A stretch of 64,000 bases of DNA from Thalassotalea agarivorans (GCF_030295955.1 NZ_AP027363.1:1612001-1676000), one strand, 5' to 3'; numbered from the stretch's first letter, positions 1 through 10,243 are shown. The notes: generated by a model from the letters alone, not told the origin. Program-made: numbers and translations.

Positions 1-1
1 A

Positions 2-538
2 GATCTTATGGAAAAGCTTGCGTCACTTAAAAGTTTGCAAGCGAGCTTTTCTCAAACCATTCTTGACGAAGAGCAAAATGCGCTACAATCCTCTACCGGT
101 GAACTATCGCTCGCCCAGCCAAACAAAGCATTGTGGCACGTGCAGTCGCCAGATGAGTCTATGATTATTTCAAATGGCGAAAATATTTGGTTTTACGATC
201 CGTTTATTGAACAAGTCACCATTTTTGATTACCAAACCTCAGTGGTGGATACGCCGATATTACTGTTAACATCAACAGACGACGCGTTATGGCAGAAGTA
301 TGACATTACTAGCACTGCCAGTGAAACATATGTCGTCACATCAAAAGAACAACAATCTCAGGTGGTGTCGTTAACGCTTAATTTTAACGGTCAAGAGTTG
401 GTTGGATTTGCTTTATTGGATGCTACCGGGCAACGCAGTGTTGTTACGCTCTCGAACGTGAGAAAAAATCATAAAATGAAGATGGACAAATTTGATTTTA
501 TTGTACCGGAAGATACCTTTATAGATGACCAACGATAA
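2..538 (+). CDS. lolA: Outer-membrane lipoprotein carrier LolA (5' truncated by window edge)
   Basis: LolA is the periplasmic chaperone that takes lipoproteins from the LolCDE transporter to LolB at the outer membrane. The visible part matches the family: an early helix ([12 protein letters not shown]), the strands around [12 protein letters not shown] and the strand [12 protein letters not shown]. The reading frame is open to the window edge and no signal peptide is visible, so the true start lies upstream. It overlaps rarA by 14 bases, as in the common lolA-rarA arrangement, which supports the call and suggests co-transcription. Confidence 0.9.
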   Translation, partial: DLMEKLASLKSLQASFSQTILDEEQNALQSSTGELSLAQPNKALWHVQSPDESMIISNGENIWFYDPFIEQVTIFDYQTSVVDTPILLLTSTDDALWQKYDITSTASETYVVTSKEQQSQVVSLTLNFNGQELVGFALLDATGQRSVVTLSNVRKNHKMKMDKFDFIVPEDTFIDDQR

Positions 539-1877
539 TCAAAATTTTAGTTTTGGCTTTAATGACGAAGCCACGCATGATGCGTTGCCGTTAGCTGCTA
601 AACTGCGTCCACAAACCATCGCAGAGTATTCTGGACAAACCCATATCTTATCAGCTGACATGCCGCTTCGAGTGGCAATAGAGCAAGGACAGCCGCAGTC
701 AGTGATTTTTTGGGGCCCGCCGGGCACAGGTAAAACCACGCTTGCTGAAATTATCGCGAAACATGCCAATGCTGAAATTATTCGTTTGTCAGCTGTCACC
801 GCTGGTGTAAAAGATGTACGTGGTGCAATAGAACAAGCAACGCACAACCTAACGATACTAAATAAAAGAACGGTCTTATTTATTGATGAAGTCCATCGGT
901 TTAACAAAAGCCAACAAGATGCGTTCCTACCTTTTATTGAAGATGGCACCATCATTTTTGTTGGCGCGACTACTGAAAATCCTGCGTTTGAATTAAATCG
1001 TGCAATCATTTCAAGAACCCGCGTCTATCGTTTAAACAAATTAGACGATGACGCATTAATGCAAGTGCTCGCAAGAGCCAAGCAGTATTATGATGAACAA
1101 TCGCTGTCGTTGCAGTTAGAAAAGACAGCCGAGCACACGCTTATCAACCTCGCTGACGGTGACGCTAGGCGCTTGTTAAACCTACTTGAAGGTGCTGTCG
1201 AAGCGTTGGCATCTGCTAGCGAAGCAAACATCACATCGGCTTTATTGGAGCAAGTAGCAGGCGATAAGGTAGCGATGTACGATAAGGGCGGCGACGCTTT
1301 TTACGATCTCATTAGCGCTTTTCATAAATCGGTGCGCGGGTCAGATGCTGATGCGGCGCTATATTGGTATGCGCGCATTCTCGTTGCTGGAGGCGATCCT
1401 CTCTATGTTGCGCGCAGACTATTGGCTATTGCCAGTGAAGACGTCGGTAATGCCGATCCAAGAGCCATGCAAATTGCGATCAATGCTTGGGATACATTTT
1501 CCCGTGTCGGGCCTGCAGAAGGAGAGCGAGCCATAGCGCAAGCAACGGTCTATTTGGCGTTAGCGCCAAAAAGCAATGCGGTCTATAGTGCCTTTAAACA
1601 AGCATTAGCGCTGGCACAGCAGTCAAATGGCTTAGATGTACCTAAACACCTTAAAAATGCCACTAGCAGCATCACCAAGGAGTTAGGCCATGGCCAAAGT
1701 TACCGCTATGCTCATAATGAAGAAAATGCCTTTGCCGCCGGCGAATGTTATTTTCCTGAGGAATTAAAACATACTAGGCTTTATCATCCGGTTGACAGAG
1801 GGCTGGAAAAACAACTAAAACAGAAGCTAGAATTTTTACAAACACTAAACGAGGAAAGTGATGAGCAACGCTATTAG
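525..1877 (+). CDS. rarA: Replication-associated recombination protein A (RarA/MgsA), AAA+ ATPase
   Basis: RarA is a clamp-loader-like AAA+ ATPase that acts at stalled or gapped replication forks. At 450 residues it has the usual length. Walker A (GPPGTGKTT) is near residue 65 and Walker B ([14 protein letters not shown]) near residue 118. The C-terminal helical domain contains the family string [19 protein letters not shown]. The ATG overlaps the end of lolA. The 3' end overlaps crcB, so lolA-rarA-crcB read as one translationally coupled unit. Confidence 0.95.
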   Translation: MTNDNQNFSFGFNDEATHDALPLAAKLRPQTIAEYSGQTHILSADMPLRVAIEQGQPQSVIFWGPPGTGKTTLAEIIAKHANAEIIRLSAVTAGVKDVRGAIEQATHNLTILNKRTVLFIDEVHRFNKSQQDAFLPFIEDGTIIFVGATTENPAFELNRAIISRTRVYRLNKLDDDALMQVLARAKQYYDEQSLSLQLEKTAEHTLINLADGDARRLLNLLEGAVEALASASEANITSALLEQVAGDKVAMYDKGGDAFYDLISAFHKSVRGSDADAALYWYARILVAGGDPLYVARRLLAIASEDVGNADPRAMQIAINAWDTFSRVGPAEGERAIAQATVYLALAPKSNAVYSAFKQALALAQQSNGLDVPKHLKNATSSITKELGHGQSYRYAHNEENAFAAGECYFPEELKHTRLYHPVDRGLEKQLKQKLEFLQTLNEESDEQRY

Positions 1878-2256
1878 CCACTGGCTGATTTATGTGTATG
1901 TCGCTATTGGTGGCGCCGCAGGTGCCAGTCTCCGTTTTTTTGTCTCTGAAATAATGTTACATTTCTTCGGAAAGGGCTTTCCTTTTGCCACCTTGACCGT
2001 TAATATCACGGGCTCATTAATCATGGGTATCTTATATGGCATGCTCGAACAGGGTATAATTGAGCCATCACCGACGAAAACCCTGCTTACGATTGGCTTT
2101 CTCGGTGCATTAACAACGTTTTCAACGTTTTCATTAGATACATTTTTATTGTTCCAAGAAGGGCAAACAATAAAAGCCATACTAAATGTATTTTTAAATG
2201 TGGTGCTGTGCATTGGCGCAGCAGCAATAGGACTTTTTGTCGTAACAACTAGATAG
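1861..2256 (+). CDS. crcB: Fluoride channel CrcB/Fluc
   Basis: A small four-helix membrane protein that exports fluoride as a dual-topology dimer. Family motifs are visible: [10 protein letters not shown] in the first helix, NITGSLIMG in the second (pore Asn), and [14 protein letters not shown] in the third (Phe/Thr pore residues). The ATG at 1861 is preferred to the GTG three bases earlier because GAGG lies six bases upstream. It overlaps the end of rarA. No fluoride riboswitch is apparent; the gene seems to rely on the upstream operon. Confidence 0.93.
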   Translation: MSNAISHWLIYVYVAIGGAAGASLRFFVSEIMLHFFGKGFPFATLTVNITGSLIMGILYGMLEQGIIEPSPTKTLLTIGFLGALTTFSTFSLDTFLLFQEGQTIKAILNVFLNVVLCIGAAAIGLFVVTTR

Positions 2257-2267
2257 ACACGTGATAA

Positions 2268-3557
<1,290 letters not shown>

Positions 3558-3573
3558 GGTTAAACGGATAAAG

Positions 3574-3604
3574 AAAAAACCGGTGTTTTCACCGGTTTTT
3601 TTTT
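3574..3604 (+). terminator. Rho-independent terminator after serS
   Basis: A perfect 7-bp stem (ACCGGTG / CACCGGT) closes a TTTT loop, with A-run and T-run flanks. The nine T's after the stem make it a strong terminator for the serS transcript. Confidence 0.9.
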
Positions 3605-3662
3605 GAAAGTATTTAGTCAAAACATCTTTCTTAAATCCTAACGCTGTTTATTAAATGTCATC

Positions 3663-4157
3663 ATGATCAAAAATCTTCTTATTCAAGCATTGTTTTTTGT
3701 CGGACTTTTCCTGCTTTTTAGCTGGTTTAAAGAGCTCGACATGCTTGAAATTAATCAAGACGTCAGTCAATCTGCCGAAACTATGACGTCACTTTCTGGC
3801 GAACAAATTAGCATTGCAACACCAGGTAAAGCAAAGCTCGTGTACTTCTTCGCGCCTTGGTGTCAGGTATGCAACTTTAGTATTGATAACTTAGAGAGCT
3901 TTCATCAGCAGGGCTTAGATATCGAAGTGTATGCAATCGCCTTAGACTACGAAAACGAGGATGCGGTAAAACAATTTGTTTCGCGCCATGAATTATCTTT
4001 TCCTATTTTGCTAGGCGACAATCAAATGAAGCATCGTTTCAAAATTAAGGGCTATCCAAGCTATTATTTAGTGGATAAACACAACAAGGTTGTTGCTAAG
4101 TCGATGGGTTATTCTACAGAAGTCGGTATGCTTGCTAGAACCTTACTAATTAAATAG
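3663..4157 (+). CDS. Membrane-anchored thioredoxin-fold protein (TlpA/ResA-like)
   Basis: A likely periplasmic thiol-disulfide oxidoreductase held by one N-terminal membrane segment (residues about 4-21, followed by WFKE). The active site is WCQVC, with cysteines 67 and 70, and the thioredoxin cis-proline is at GYPSYY (Pro132). The electron donor and substrate cannot be read from sequence. It stands alone between serS and a carboxypeptidase, not beside cytochrome c maturation genes, so the exact role is open. Confidence 0.8.
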   Translation: MIKNLLIQALFFVGLFLLFSWFKELDMLEINQDVSQSAETMTSLSGEQISIATPGKAKLVYFFAPWCQVCNFSIDNLESFHQQGLDIEVYAIALDYENEDAVKQFVSRHELSFPILLGDNQMKHRFKIKGYPSYYLVDKHNKVVAKSMGYSTEVGMLARTLLIK

Positions 4158-4232
4158 TAAAAGCCACTGTCATCCTTTCTCAGTTTTGTATACACTTAGG
4201 TGCACTTTCATCAGCACATACGGAAACAGGTT

Positions 4233-5375
4233 ATGTCTGTCACCTTGCCATATATTACCGACAATTTTGATAGTGGTAATATCCGCGTTTTAGACGCGTC
4301 TGATCCAGAAAATATTGCTCTGGAAATTAAACAAGATAAAGATTCTGATTTTTACCAGTGGTTTCATTTTAAACTGCATAATACCGCCCATATCAAACAC
4401 GTTATGCATATTAAAAATGCAGGCCAAGCGGCTTATGTAGAAGGTTGGGACGATTATCAAGCGGTTGCCTCTTATGATCGTGAACATTGGTTCAGAGTAC
4501 CCACTAGCTATGACGGTCAAACACTGACCATTACCTTTATTCCAGAGCATGACAGCGTATATTTCGCTTATTTTGCGCCATATAGCTATGAGCGTCACCA
4601 AGATCTTATTCATAGCGCACAACACCATTTAGATTGCCAAATGCAAGTCCTTGGCCAAACCATCGATGGTCGTGACATTACCTTGCTGCAAGTAGGCGAA
4701 GTAGCTGAAGGCAAAAAGTCTATTTGGCTAACGGCACGTCAACATCCAGGTGAAACCATGGCAGAGTGGTTTATGGAAGGTTTTATCGATAGATTGCTTG
4801 ATGAAGACGACGGTGCAGCGCGTGCTTTACTGAACAAAGCAGTGTTTTATTTGGTGCCTAACATGAACCCAGACGGGAGCTACAGAGGGCACTTAAGAAC
4901 CAATGCAAATGGTGTAAACCTCAACAGAGAATGGCAACAGCCTTCAATAGAGAACAGCCCTGAGGTCTATTACGTTAGGCAAAAAATGGTTGAGACTGGC
5001 GTTGATATGCACCTTGATATCCACGGAGATGAAGCGCTGCCGTACAACTTTGTTAGCGGTTGTGAAGGCGTGCCAGCGTGGGACGACAAGATGCATCAGT
5101 TGCAAGAACAATTCAAAGCAACCTTGTTGGCGATAACACCAGAGTTTCAAGATGACAAAGGTTATGACATTGACGAACCAGGTCAAGCAAACCTTACTGT
5201 GGCCTCTAACTGGGTAGGCAACAACTTTAACTGCCTAGCTTATACAGTAGAGATGCCATTTAAAGACAATATTCTTCTGCCCGATGAAATCGTCGGTTGG
5301 AATGACGGTCGCAGTGCTTTATTAGGTAGAGACACATTGTCTGCTATCTATCAAATCGTAGATGATTTACGATAA
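4233..5375 (+). CDS. M14-family zinc carboxypeptidase (cytosolic carboxypeptidase-like)
   Basis: This metallopeptidase resembles the CCP/AGBL branch of M14, with an N-terminal beta-sandwich (about residues 1-125) before the catalytic domain. Zinc ligands fit H171 and E174 (RQHPGE) and H264 (DIHGDE). The catalytic Glu fits E340 (TVEMPFKD), and the substrate-binding motif NPDGSYRGH...NGVNLNREW is present. There is no signal peptide, so it should be cytosolic. The ATG at 4233 is preferred to a GTG 33 bases upstream because family members begin near this MSVT region. The natural substrate in bacteria is unknown. Confidence 0.85.
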   Translation: MSVTLPYITDNFDSGNIRVLDASDPENIALEIKQDKDSDFYQWFHFKLHNTAHIKHVMHIKNAGQAAYVEGWDDYQAVASYDREHWFRVPTSYDGQTLTITFIPEHDSVYFAYFAPYSYERHQDLIHSAQHHLDCQMQVLGQTIDGRDITLLQVGEVAEGKKSIWLTARQHPGETMAEWFMEGFIDRLLDEDDGAARALLNKAVFYLVPNMNPDGSYRGHLRTNANGVNLNREWQQPSIENSPEVYYVRQKMVETGVDMHLDIHGDEALPYNFVSGCEGVPAWDDKMHQLQEQFKATLLAITPEFQDDKGYDIDEPGQANLTVASNWVGNNFNCLAYTVEMPFKDNILLPDEIVGWNDGRSALLGRDTLSAIYQIVDDLR

Positions 5376-5390
5376 AACAATAACAGGTAT

Positions 5391-5418
5391 GCCCGAAAGT
5401 GACCCTTTCGGGCTTTTA
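5391..5418 (+). terminator. Rho-independent terminator after the M14 peptidase
   Basis: A perfect 9-bp stem, GCCCGAAAG / CTTTCGGGC, with a TGACC loop, followed by TTTTATTT. Confidence 0.85.
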
Positions 5419-5466
5419 TTTACCCGATCATAATAATAATGCTTAAACGCAGTTCAGGAGTTAAAT

Positions 5467-6948
5467 GTGCAAGAGTTTGTCGATGCGCTAAATAGTGTAA
5501 TTTGGAGCCCAGCGCTAATTTATTTGTGCTTAGGGGCAGGTTTATTTTTTACCATTGTGACGCGTTGCGTTCAGTTTCGCCATTTCGGTGAAATGTGGCG
5601 CTTGTTGTTAAACAATAAGAGTTCAGAGCAGGGGATTTCATCATTCCAAGCGCTCGCCGTATCGTTATCGGGCCGTGTTGGTACCGGTAATATCGCGGGT
5701 GTAGCAGCGGCTATCGGTTTTGGTGGCCCTGGTGCGGTATTTTGGATGTGGGTTGTAGCATTTTTCGGTGCAGCGACGGCTTACATTGAATCAACCAATG
5801 CTCAAATTTATAAAGAGCAGGAAGATGGCGTATACCGTGGTGGTCCAGCGTATTACATTGAAAAAGCCTTAGGTCAAAAATGGTACGCGTGGATGTTTGC
5901 ATTAGCGACAATCCTTGCTTGTGGTTTGTTACTGCCAGCGGTTCAATCAAATGGTATCGGTGATTCATTAGTTAACGTATTTGGTACGGGTGGATCAATT
6001 GATTCTGTGTTTGGTGAACTTGCACTAACTAAAGTGTATGCCGCGGTATTTATCGTTTTACTACTTGGATTCATTATCTTTGGTGGTGTTAAACGTATCG
6101 CAAGCTTCACACAAATCGTAGTGCCATTTATGGCATTAGCTTACATCATTATTGCATGTTCAATGATTGCGCTTCACATCGATATGCTTCCAGGCATTAT
6201 CGGTATGATTTTCGCCGATGCATTCACGCCAATGGCAGGCTTTGGTGCAGCAATTGGTTGGGGTGTAAAACGTGGTGTTTATTCTAACGAAGCAGGTCAA
6301 GGTACAGGCCCACATGCGGCAGCAGCAGCTGAAGTCTCGCACCCTGCGCAGCAAGGTTTAGTACAAGCGTTTTCTGTTTACATTGATACCTTGTTCGTAT
6401 GTTCTGCAACAGCGTTTATGATTTTGATCACACAGTCTTATAACGTAATGCCAGACGGTGCGACAGAATTTGTTGTTCAAAACCTTAGTGCAGATACGGT
6501 AATTAACGGCCCAGCGTTTACCCAAATAGCGGTAGATAGTGTGTTATCAGGTTTTGGTAAACCATTTATTGCGGTAGCCTTGTTCTTCTTTGCGTTTACA
6601 ACCGTATTGGCTTACTACTTTATTGCAGAAAACAATGTGTCATACATTAACCGTACCATTAAAATACCAGCGTTACGCTTCGTGTTAAAAGTTGTGCTTA
6701 TGTCTGCTGTATTTTACGGCACAATAGCGCAACCTGGCGCTGCTTGGGGCATGGGCGATGTTGGTGTTGGTTTAATGGCATGGTTAAACATTATTGGTAT
6801 TATCGCAATCTTCTTCGTTGCTAAACCAGCATTAAAAGCGCTGAAAGACTATGAAGCACAGCAAAAAGCGGGTGTTGAAGAGTTTAGTTTTGATCCAGAA
6901 AAACTCGGCATTAAAAATGCGGACCACTGGGTTAACAAAGATAAATAA
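5467..6948 (+). CDS. Sodium:alanine/glycine symporter (AGCS family)
   Basis: An inner-membrane Na+-coupled amino-acid importer of the AgcS/AlsT/DagA type. The family signature SGRVGTGNIAGVAAAIGFGG lies around residues 67-86, and about ten further hydrophobic segments follow. GTG at 5467 is the start: AGGAG sits six bases upstream, and the nearby ATG at 5465 is out of frame. Alanine or glycine is the likely substrate from family knowledge; specificity is not provable here. It is monocistronic, with terminators on both sides. Confidence 0.9.
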   Translation: MQEFVDALNSVIWSPALIYLCLGAGLFFTIVTRCVQFRHFGEMWRLLLNNKSSEQGISSFQALAVSLSGRVGTGNIAGVAAAIGFGGPGAVFWMWVVAFFGAATAYIESTNAQIYKEQEDGVYRGGPAYYIEKALGQKWYAWMFALATILACGLLLPAVQSNGIGDSLVNVFGTGGSIDSVFGELALTKVYAAVFIVLLLGFIIFGGVKRIASFTQIVVPFMALAYIIIACSMIALHIDMLPGIIGMIFADAFTPMAGFGAAIGWGVKRGVYSNEAGQGTGPHAAAAAEVSHPAQQGLVQAFSVYIDTLFVCSATAFMILITQSYNVMPDGATEFVVQNLSADTVINGPAFTQIAVDSVLSGFGKPFIAVALFFFAFTTVLAYYFIAENNVSYINRTIKIPALRFVLKVVLMSAVFYGTIAQPGAAWGMGDVGVGLMAWLNIIGIIAIFFVAKPALKALKDYEAQQKAGVEEFSFDPEKLGIKNADHWVNKDK

Positions 6949-6970
6949 CCACTCTCTTTAAAAATATGAA

Positions 6971-7000
6971 AAAAGCGCCAGAACAGGGCGCTTTTTTTTT
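6971..7000 (+). terminator. Rho-independent terminator after the AGCS symporter
   Basis: The stem AAAAAGCGCC / GGCGCTTTTT encloses a seven-base loop (AGAACAG) and runs directly into a T-tract. Confidence 0.9.
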
Positions 7001-7048
7001 GGATTCTCGTTAAAATAGCAGGGTAATAACCTAGGAGTATTAAATTTT

Positions 7049-7378
7049 ATGGCTGTTATTAACTGCCCAGCGTGCAACAAAAAGATTTCAGATAAAGCTA
7101 AAACCTGCTCTCATTGCGGTATCGACTTAGTTAATCTTGATAGTGAAAAATTAAAAGCGATAGAAAGCATTAATAAAGCTAGACGCGCAGCGCGTGTAAC
7201 TAATTTATCCTTTATTGCGTTATTGCTGTTTTGTGGTGGTTTCCTTACGCTTTACTGGCAAAACTTTCAGCCAGGCTCTTGGCAGTACTTAGCGACGATT
7301 ATTACCAGTGCGGCAGGTTTTTGTTTGTACATTTTAACGCGCGCATGGAACATCGTGCTTAAGAAGAAAAGAAAGTAA
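7049..7378 (+). CDS. Zinc-ribbon membrane protein of unknown function
   Basis: A 109-residue protein that opens with a four-cysteine zinc ribbon (CPAC ... CSHC, residues 6-23). A charged linker and two hydrophobic helices (about residues 50-68 and 80-98) follow, then a lysine-rich tail. The ribbon should lie in the cytoplasm. The family is widespread and uncharacterised. It ends three bases before the YeaC gene, so the two are probably co-transcribed. AGGAG lies about nine bases before the ATG. Confidence 0.75.
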   Translation: MAVINCPACNKKISDKAKTCSHCGIDLVNLDSEKLKAIESINKARRAARVTNLSFIALLLFCGGFLTLYWQNFQPGSWQYLATIITSAAGFCLYILTRAWNIVLKKKRK

Positions 7379-7381
7379 CGT

Positions 7382-7672
7382 ATGAACATTGAAACACTCG
7401 TCAATAATATGACACCAGAGCTTTATGAGCGCTTAAGTTTTTGTGCTGAAACAGGTAAATGGCCTGATGGTTCAGTTGCTAGTGAGGCGCAACGTGGTCA
7501 TGCGGTGCAATTAGTAATGGCTTATCAAGCCAAGCATTTAGATTCCGATCAAATGATGACCGTTGGCTCTAACGGCGAACTTGTGACTAAGTCTAAATCT
7601 GAGATTAAGGCGCAATTTGTCTCGTCTGATAGTAACGATAGTATCGCTACTTTTAAGAATGACGAACTTTAG
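7382..7672 (+). CDS. yeaC: YeaC-like protein (DUF1315)
   Basis: A 96-residue soluble protein. The core MTPELYERLSFCAETGKWPD followed by a QLVMAYQAKHL helix matches the DUF1315/YeaC family. E. coli YeaC has no established function. The C-terminal 20 residues are acidic and Ser/Asp-rich and look disordered. Coupled to the preceding zinc-ribbon gene. Confidence 0.8.
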   Translation: MNIETLVNNMTPELYERLSFCAETGKWPDGSVASEAQRGHAVQLVMAYQAKHLDSDQMMTVGSNGELVTKSKSEIKAQFVSSDSNDSIATFKNDEL

Positions 7673-7705
7673 TTTTGAGCAAAAATTTTTTGCCTTAACA
7701 ACTAT

Positions 7706-7798
7706 GAAATTTCACCGAATATAGCGGTGTAGTTTCAAACTTTCTTGGGTTATTACTCCTAAAGGAGCAATAGCCCAGGGGTGTTGCGTGACACCCCT
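7706..7798. other. Train of three hairpins
   Basis: Three inverted repeats follow one another. Hairpin 1 is GAAA(7706)...CACCG-N7-CGGTG...TTTC(7736). Hairpin 2 has 14-base arms 7747-7760 and 7763-7776 with only two non-Watson-Crick positions (both G-U capable) and a two-base loop. Hairpin 3 is a perfect 8-bp stem, AGGGGTGT / ACACCCCT, with a six-base loop (7777-7798). No T-run follows, so this is not a standard terminator. It could be a structured RNA, a folded-DNA recombination site or a remnant of a palindromic element. Confidence 0.55.
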
Positions 7799-8112
7799 AG
7801 GGCATACCCCCACGCCCCAACTCGGTTTGACGACCCCGCTATTGTTTTTTAATGATGTCGACGCATCGTCTCAATAGCACATCCATGTCCTATTTCACCT
7901 TGTTCTTCGTCCATGAAGAACTCATGCGTGATCATCAAAAACCACTATCGGCAACCCTCAATGGGGATTAGGTTATGTTGCACTGCTCGTTGTGTTTGCT
8001 CTATTGATAAGTAGAATTCAAGTTAGTATTTTACTGTTTTAATTAATGATTTAGTGTGTGAATTTAAAGAATAACTAAGACACCCACCGTAACTGGTAAG
8101 GCGTTAAATGCT
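7799..8112. other. Intergenic region without a supported gene
   Basis: A short C-rich stretch (7799-7838) is followed by AT-rich DNA. A 38-codon open frame from an ATG at 7855 has no ribosome site. In another frame, about 7935-8041, a start-less stretch encodes a hydrophobic helix and stops. Both may be debris of a former gene, but neither can be called. Nothing else is recognisable. Confidence 0.35.
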
Positions 8113-8559
8113 ATGAGAGTATTCTACTTAACAATCTTAATTTTGCTTACGACGATGAAAGCTAAATCAGAGTCATTAGACTATTTGGTTTGGGGAAAAT
8201 ATTGCGGTGAATGTGTGGATAATTGCGCTACCATGCATAGAATAGATGCAGACACCTATAAGGTGGATACCACCGATAGCTTTTTTGCAGGTAAGCCATT
8301 TGATTATGTATTTAAAGGACAAAAGGCTACTAAAGAAGAGTGGACGAAACACTCTTGGGTTTTCTCAATAGTTTTTCCTAGCTTGAAGGAAAATGAGGTG
8401 GTTTATGGAGAACCTGATGCGTATGACCAATGTGGTGTTTATCTTAGTTATTCTTTAAATGGTAACCCATTCAAAGTTTTAATAGACCTAAACAATAAAC
8501 CTGAAGAATTCAAAGAAATAATTAGTGCTCTATTCGAAGGTAGGCAACAGAGTAAATAA
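8113..8559 (+). CDS. Secreted protein of unknown function with a cysteine cluster
   Basis: A 148-residue protein with an N-terminal signal peptide (hydrophobic residues 4-14, probable cleavage near KAKSES). The mature start carries a four-cysteine cluster within YCGECVDNCATMH. This could bind a metal or form disulfides. The C-terminus ends in an amphipathic helix (PEEFKEIISALFEG). I do not recognise a named family. It is the first of four AT-rich accessory genes here, all in the same direction but with gaps around 100 bases, so operon structure is uncertain. Confidence 0.6.
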   Translation: MRVFYLTILILLTTMKAKSESLDYLVWGKYCGECVDNCATMHRIDADTYKVDTTDSFFAGKPFDYVFKGQKATKEEWTKHSWVFSIVFPSLKENEVVYGEPDAYDQCGVYLSYSLNGNPFKVLIDLNNKPEEFKEIISALFEGRQQSK

Positions 8560-8664
8560 GACACCCTGAGAAACCAAATATAAAAAACAAAGATTGTTGT
8601 GCTGAATTGTCTTACATCAAAATCGAAAAAACATAATCTATTGTTTTAGGAACATACAGAAACC

Positions 8665-9198
8665 ATGAATAAATTTTCTCTATTGATTGTCATTATCGGG
8701 TTTTGCTTTAAAAGTGTTGCTGTTGAATCTGACAAGATCAAAATAGAACTGTCCAACATAAAAGCAGGGGAACATGTATCCGTAGAATGGCGCGGGTATC
8801 CAGTTTTAGTCTTTAAACTAAACAAAACTCAACTAATATCCATTGCGAATAATAGAACTAGCGATTCAGTTAAAAGTTATAAGGCTCAAATTGCCAAATT
8901 TGAAGAGATATATGGGCAGCCGATAACAACTATTTTAGACGAGGCTACTTCATTATCCGATAGAGTTTCAAAAGAAGGTATAGTTGTTCTTTTTGCTGTC
9001 AGGAATGAAAGTGGTTGTATGATAATTGAAAATAAAAACGCAGGAACACTAGAGGACCCATGCTCGTTTCGCCAGTTTACATATGATGGCAGGCCTGTAT
9101 CCGGTCAAACGGAAAAAAGTTGGAGTTTATTAATGCCTCCCTATGAGATAGTAAACGGAAATGTATTCATTTTAGATAATGATTCGTTTGGCAGTTAA
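8665..9198 (+). CDS. Exported Rieske-fold-like protein lacking [2Fe-2S] ligands
   Basis: A 177-residue protein with a Sec-type signal peptide (residues 1-20) and no twin arginine. The mature part follows the layout of ubiquinol-cytochrome c reductase Rieske subunits. IKAGEHVSVEWRGYPVLVF (about 32-50) matches the 'G..v.v.WRGkPv.i' strand pair. RNESGC (113-118) falls where box 1 CTHLGC is expected. DPCSFRQFTYDGRPVSG (131-147) falls at box 2 CPCHGS..D.SGR..kG, and LLMPPYEIVNGNVFIL matches the closing 'l.vPpYef....i'. Both disulfide cysteines are kept (C118, C133). All four cluster ligands are replaced (Arg113, Glu115, Asp131, Ser134). The assignment rests on this pattern alone. Confidence 0.6.
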   Translation: MNKFSLLIVIIGFCFKSVAVESDKIKIELSNIKAGEHVSVEWRGYPVLVFKLNKTQLISIANNRTSDSVKSYKAQIAKFEEIYGQPITTILDEATSLSDRVSKEGIVVLFAVRNESGCMIIENKNAGTLEDPCSFRQFTYDGRPVSGQTEKSWSLLMPPYEIVNGNVFILDNDSFGS

Positions 9199-9260
9199 TG
9201 TCCGTATTGTTAAACGACGATTCTAAATGAACTCCTAAATTTATTTTAAAGATGTAGCTA

Positions 9261-9890
9261 ATGCCCTTGAAAATGATTTTAACTTTAATGCTTTTTACAT
9301 TATTTAGTCCTGAGAAGGAAGACGTGAATCATTATCCGTTTTTTACTAATTTAGAGCCATTTTTTAAAACAAACCTTTCTTCCGATATTTATCCAGGGGA
9401 TAAATATTCAGATACTTGCCCAGATGGATCTGATTTTATGGCTTTAGCAAAACATTTTGAAGAAGGGAGTATTGTTTATACGGCTACATGTTTCTATGAA
9501 GACGAAAAGGTAATGATAGAACACGTATGGATTGACGAAGAAAAGCATGCGGAATATCTTGTAGATATAAATTTGGATAAAATAGGGTTATATAGAACAA
9601 GGCTTTCTGCTCAGCATATGGCCGTAGCTTATTTCTGTGATAATAAAACTTCTTATGTTGAAATATATAAAAACTCCGGTGAATTGTACGCAGTATTTTA
9701 TGACTCTAAGAGGCGTTTTTCTGATATATCTTATTTAATTGAGAAAGCTGAGTTTTGGTTTTTTGCGAATAATAGTGAAAATGTTGTAAACAAAAACTAT
9801 CCCATCGTACTAGATAAATGCACGAGTAATTTGTCAGACAAACGTTTAATTGAATATAACTCTTGGACTTGGAAGTATAAGGGTTCTTAA
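9261..9890 (+). CDS. Exported hypothetical protein
   Basis: A 209-residue protein with a short hydrophobic N-terminus (MILTLMLFTLF), probably a signal peptide or anchor. An acidic, aromatic-rich mature region follows with isolated cysteines (CPDGSD, TATCFYED, YFCDNK, DKCTSN). No family is recognised. It lies two bases from the downstream three-helix membrane gene, which points to co-transcription. Base composition is visibly more AT-rich than that of the flanking core genes. Confidence 0.55.
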   Translation: MPLKMILTLMLFTLFSPEKEDVNHYPFFTNLEPFFKTNLSSDIYPGDKYSDTCPDGSDFMALAKHFEEGSIVYTATCFYEDEKVMIEHVWIDEEKHAEYLVDINLDKIGLYRTRLSAQHMAVAYFCDNKTSYVEIYKNSGELYAVFYDSKRRFSDISYLIEKAEFWFFANNSENVVNKNYPIVLDKCTSNLSDKRLIEYNSWTWKYKGS

Positions 9891-9892
9891 CC

Positions 9893-10189
9893 ATGGCAAT
9901 CTTTTCAATAATGCTTGGCAGTATCTTCTTTGTAATCGCTATAGTTTGGTTTACCTTTGTCGCTTTGTTTTCAGATCCCAACAATGCAGGGGTTGGTTTT
10001 GGTTTTATCTTAGGCATTTTACCAGCGATTCTAAGTTTGCTACTTACCATACCCAGTACAGTGATTAGATCAATTCACGTTATTAAACATAAACCCCAGC
10101 AAACAGTAAAAGAGAAAGCTATTTTGTGTATAGGGTTGTTAATTTCCGTGGCTTATTGTTGCGCCTTTATTAAATTAAGTTTTGCTTAG
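9893..10189 (+). CDS. Small three-helix membrane protein
   Basis: A 98-residue protein with hydrophobic segments at about residues 4-25, 33-58 and 76-96. The basic linker IHVIKHKPQQTVKEK sits between the second and third. No family is recognised. It begins two bases after the preceding exported protein and ends before a bidirectional terminator, making it the end of the accessory patch. Confidence 0.55.
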   Translation: MAIFSIMLGSIFFVIAIVWFTFVALFSDPNNAGVGFGFILGILPAILSLLLTIPSTVIRSIHVIKHKPQQTVKEKAILCIGLLISVAYCCAFIKLSFA

Positions 10190-10213
10190 CTGTTTAGTAA
10201 ACAAAACCAGACA

Positions 10214-10243
10214 CAAAAAAGGAGGCAAACGCCTCCTTTTTTA
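10214..10243. terminator. Bidirectional terminator between the accessory patch and rlmI
   Basis: The stem AAAAAAGGAGGC / GCCTCCTTTTTT has an AAAC loop. The A-run and T-run are symmetrical, so it can end transcription of both converging units. Confidence 0.85.

Noticed and set aside
7855-8041. Small ORF and start-less hydrophobic peptide in the yeaC downstream gap
   Set aside because: No ribosome site, too short, and frames disagree. Noted only as possible gene debris.
8101-8112. attC-like GCGTTAAATG before the first accessory gene, hinting at an integron cassette
   Set aside because: No matching R'' box or repeated attC between the following genes, and no integron integrase nearby.
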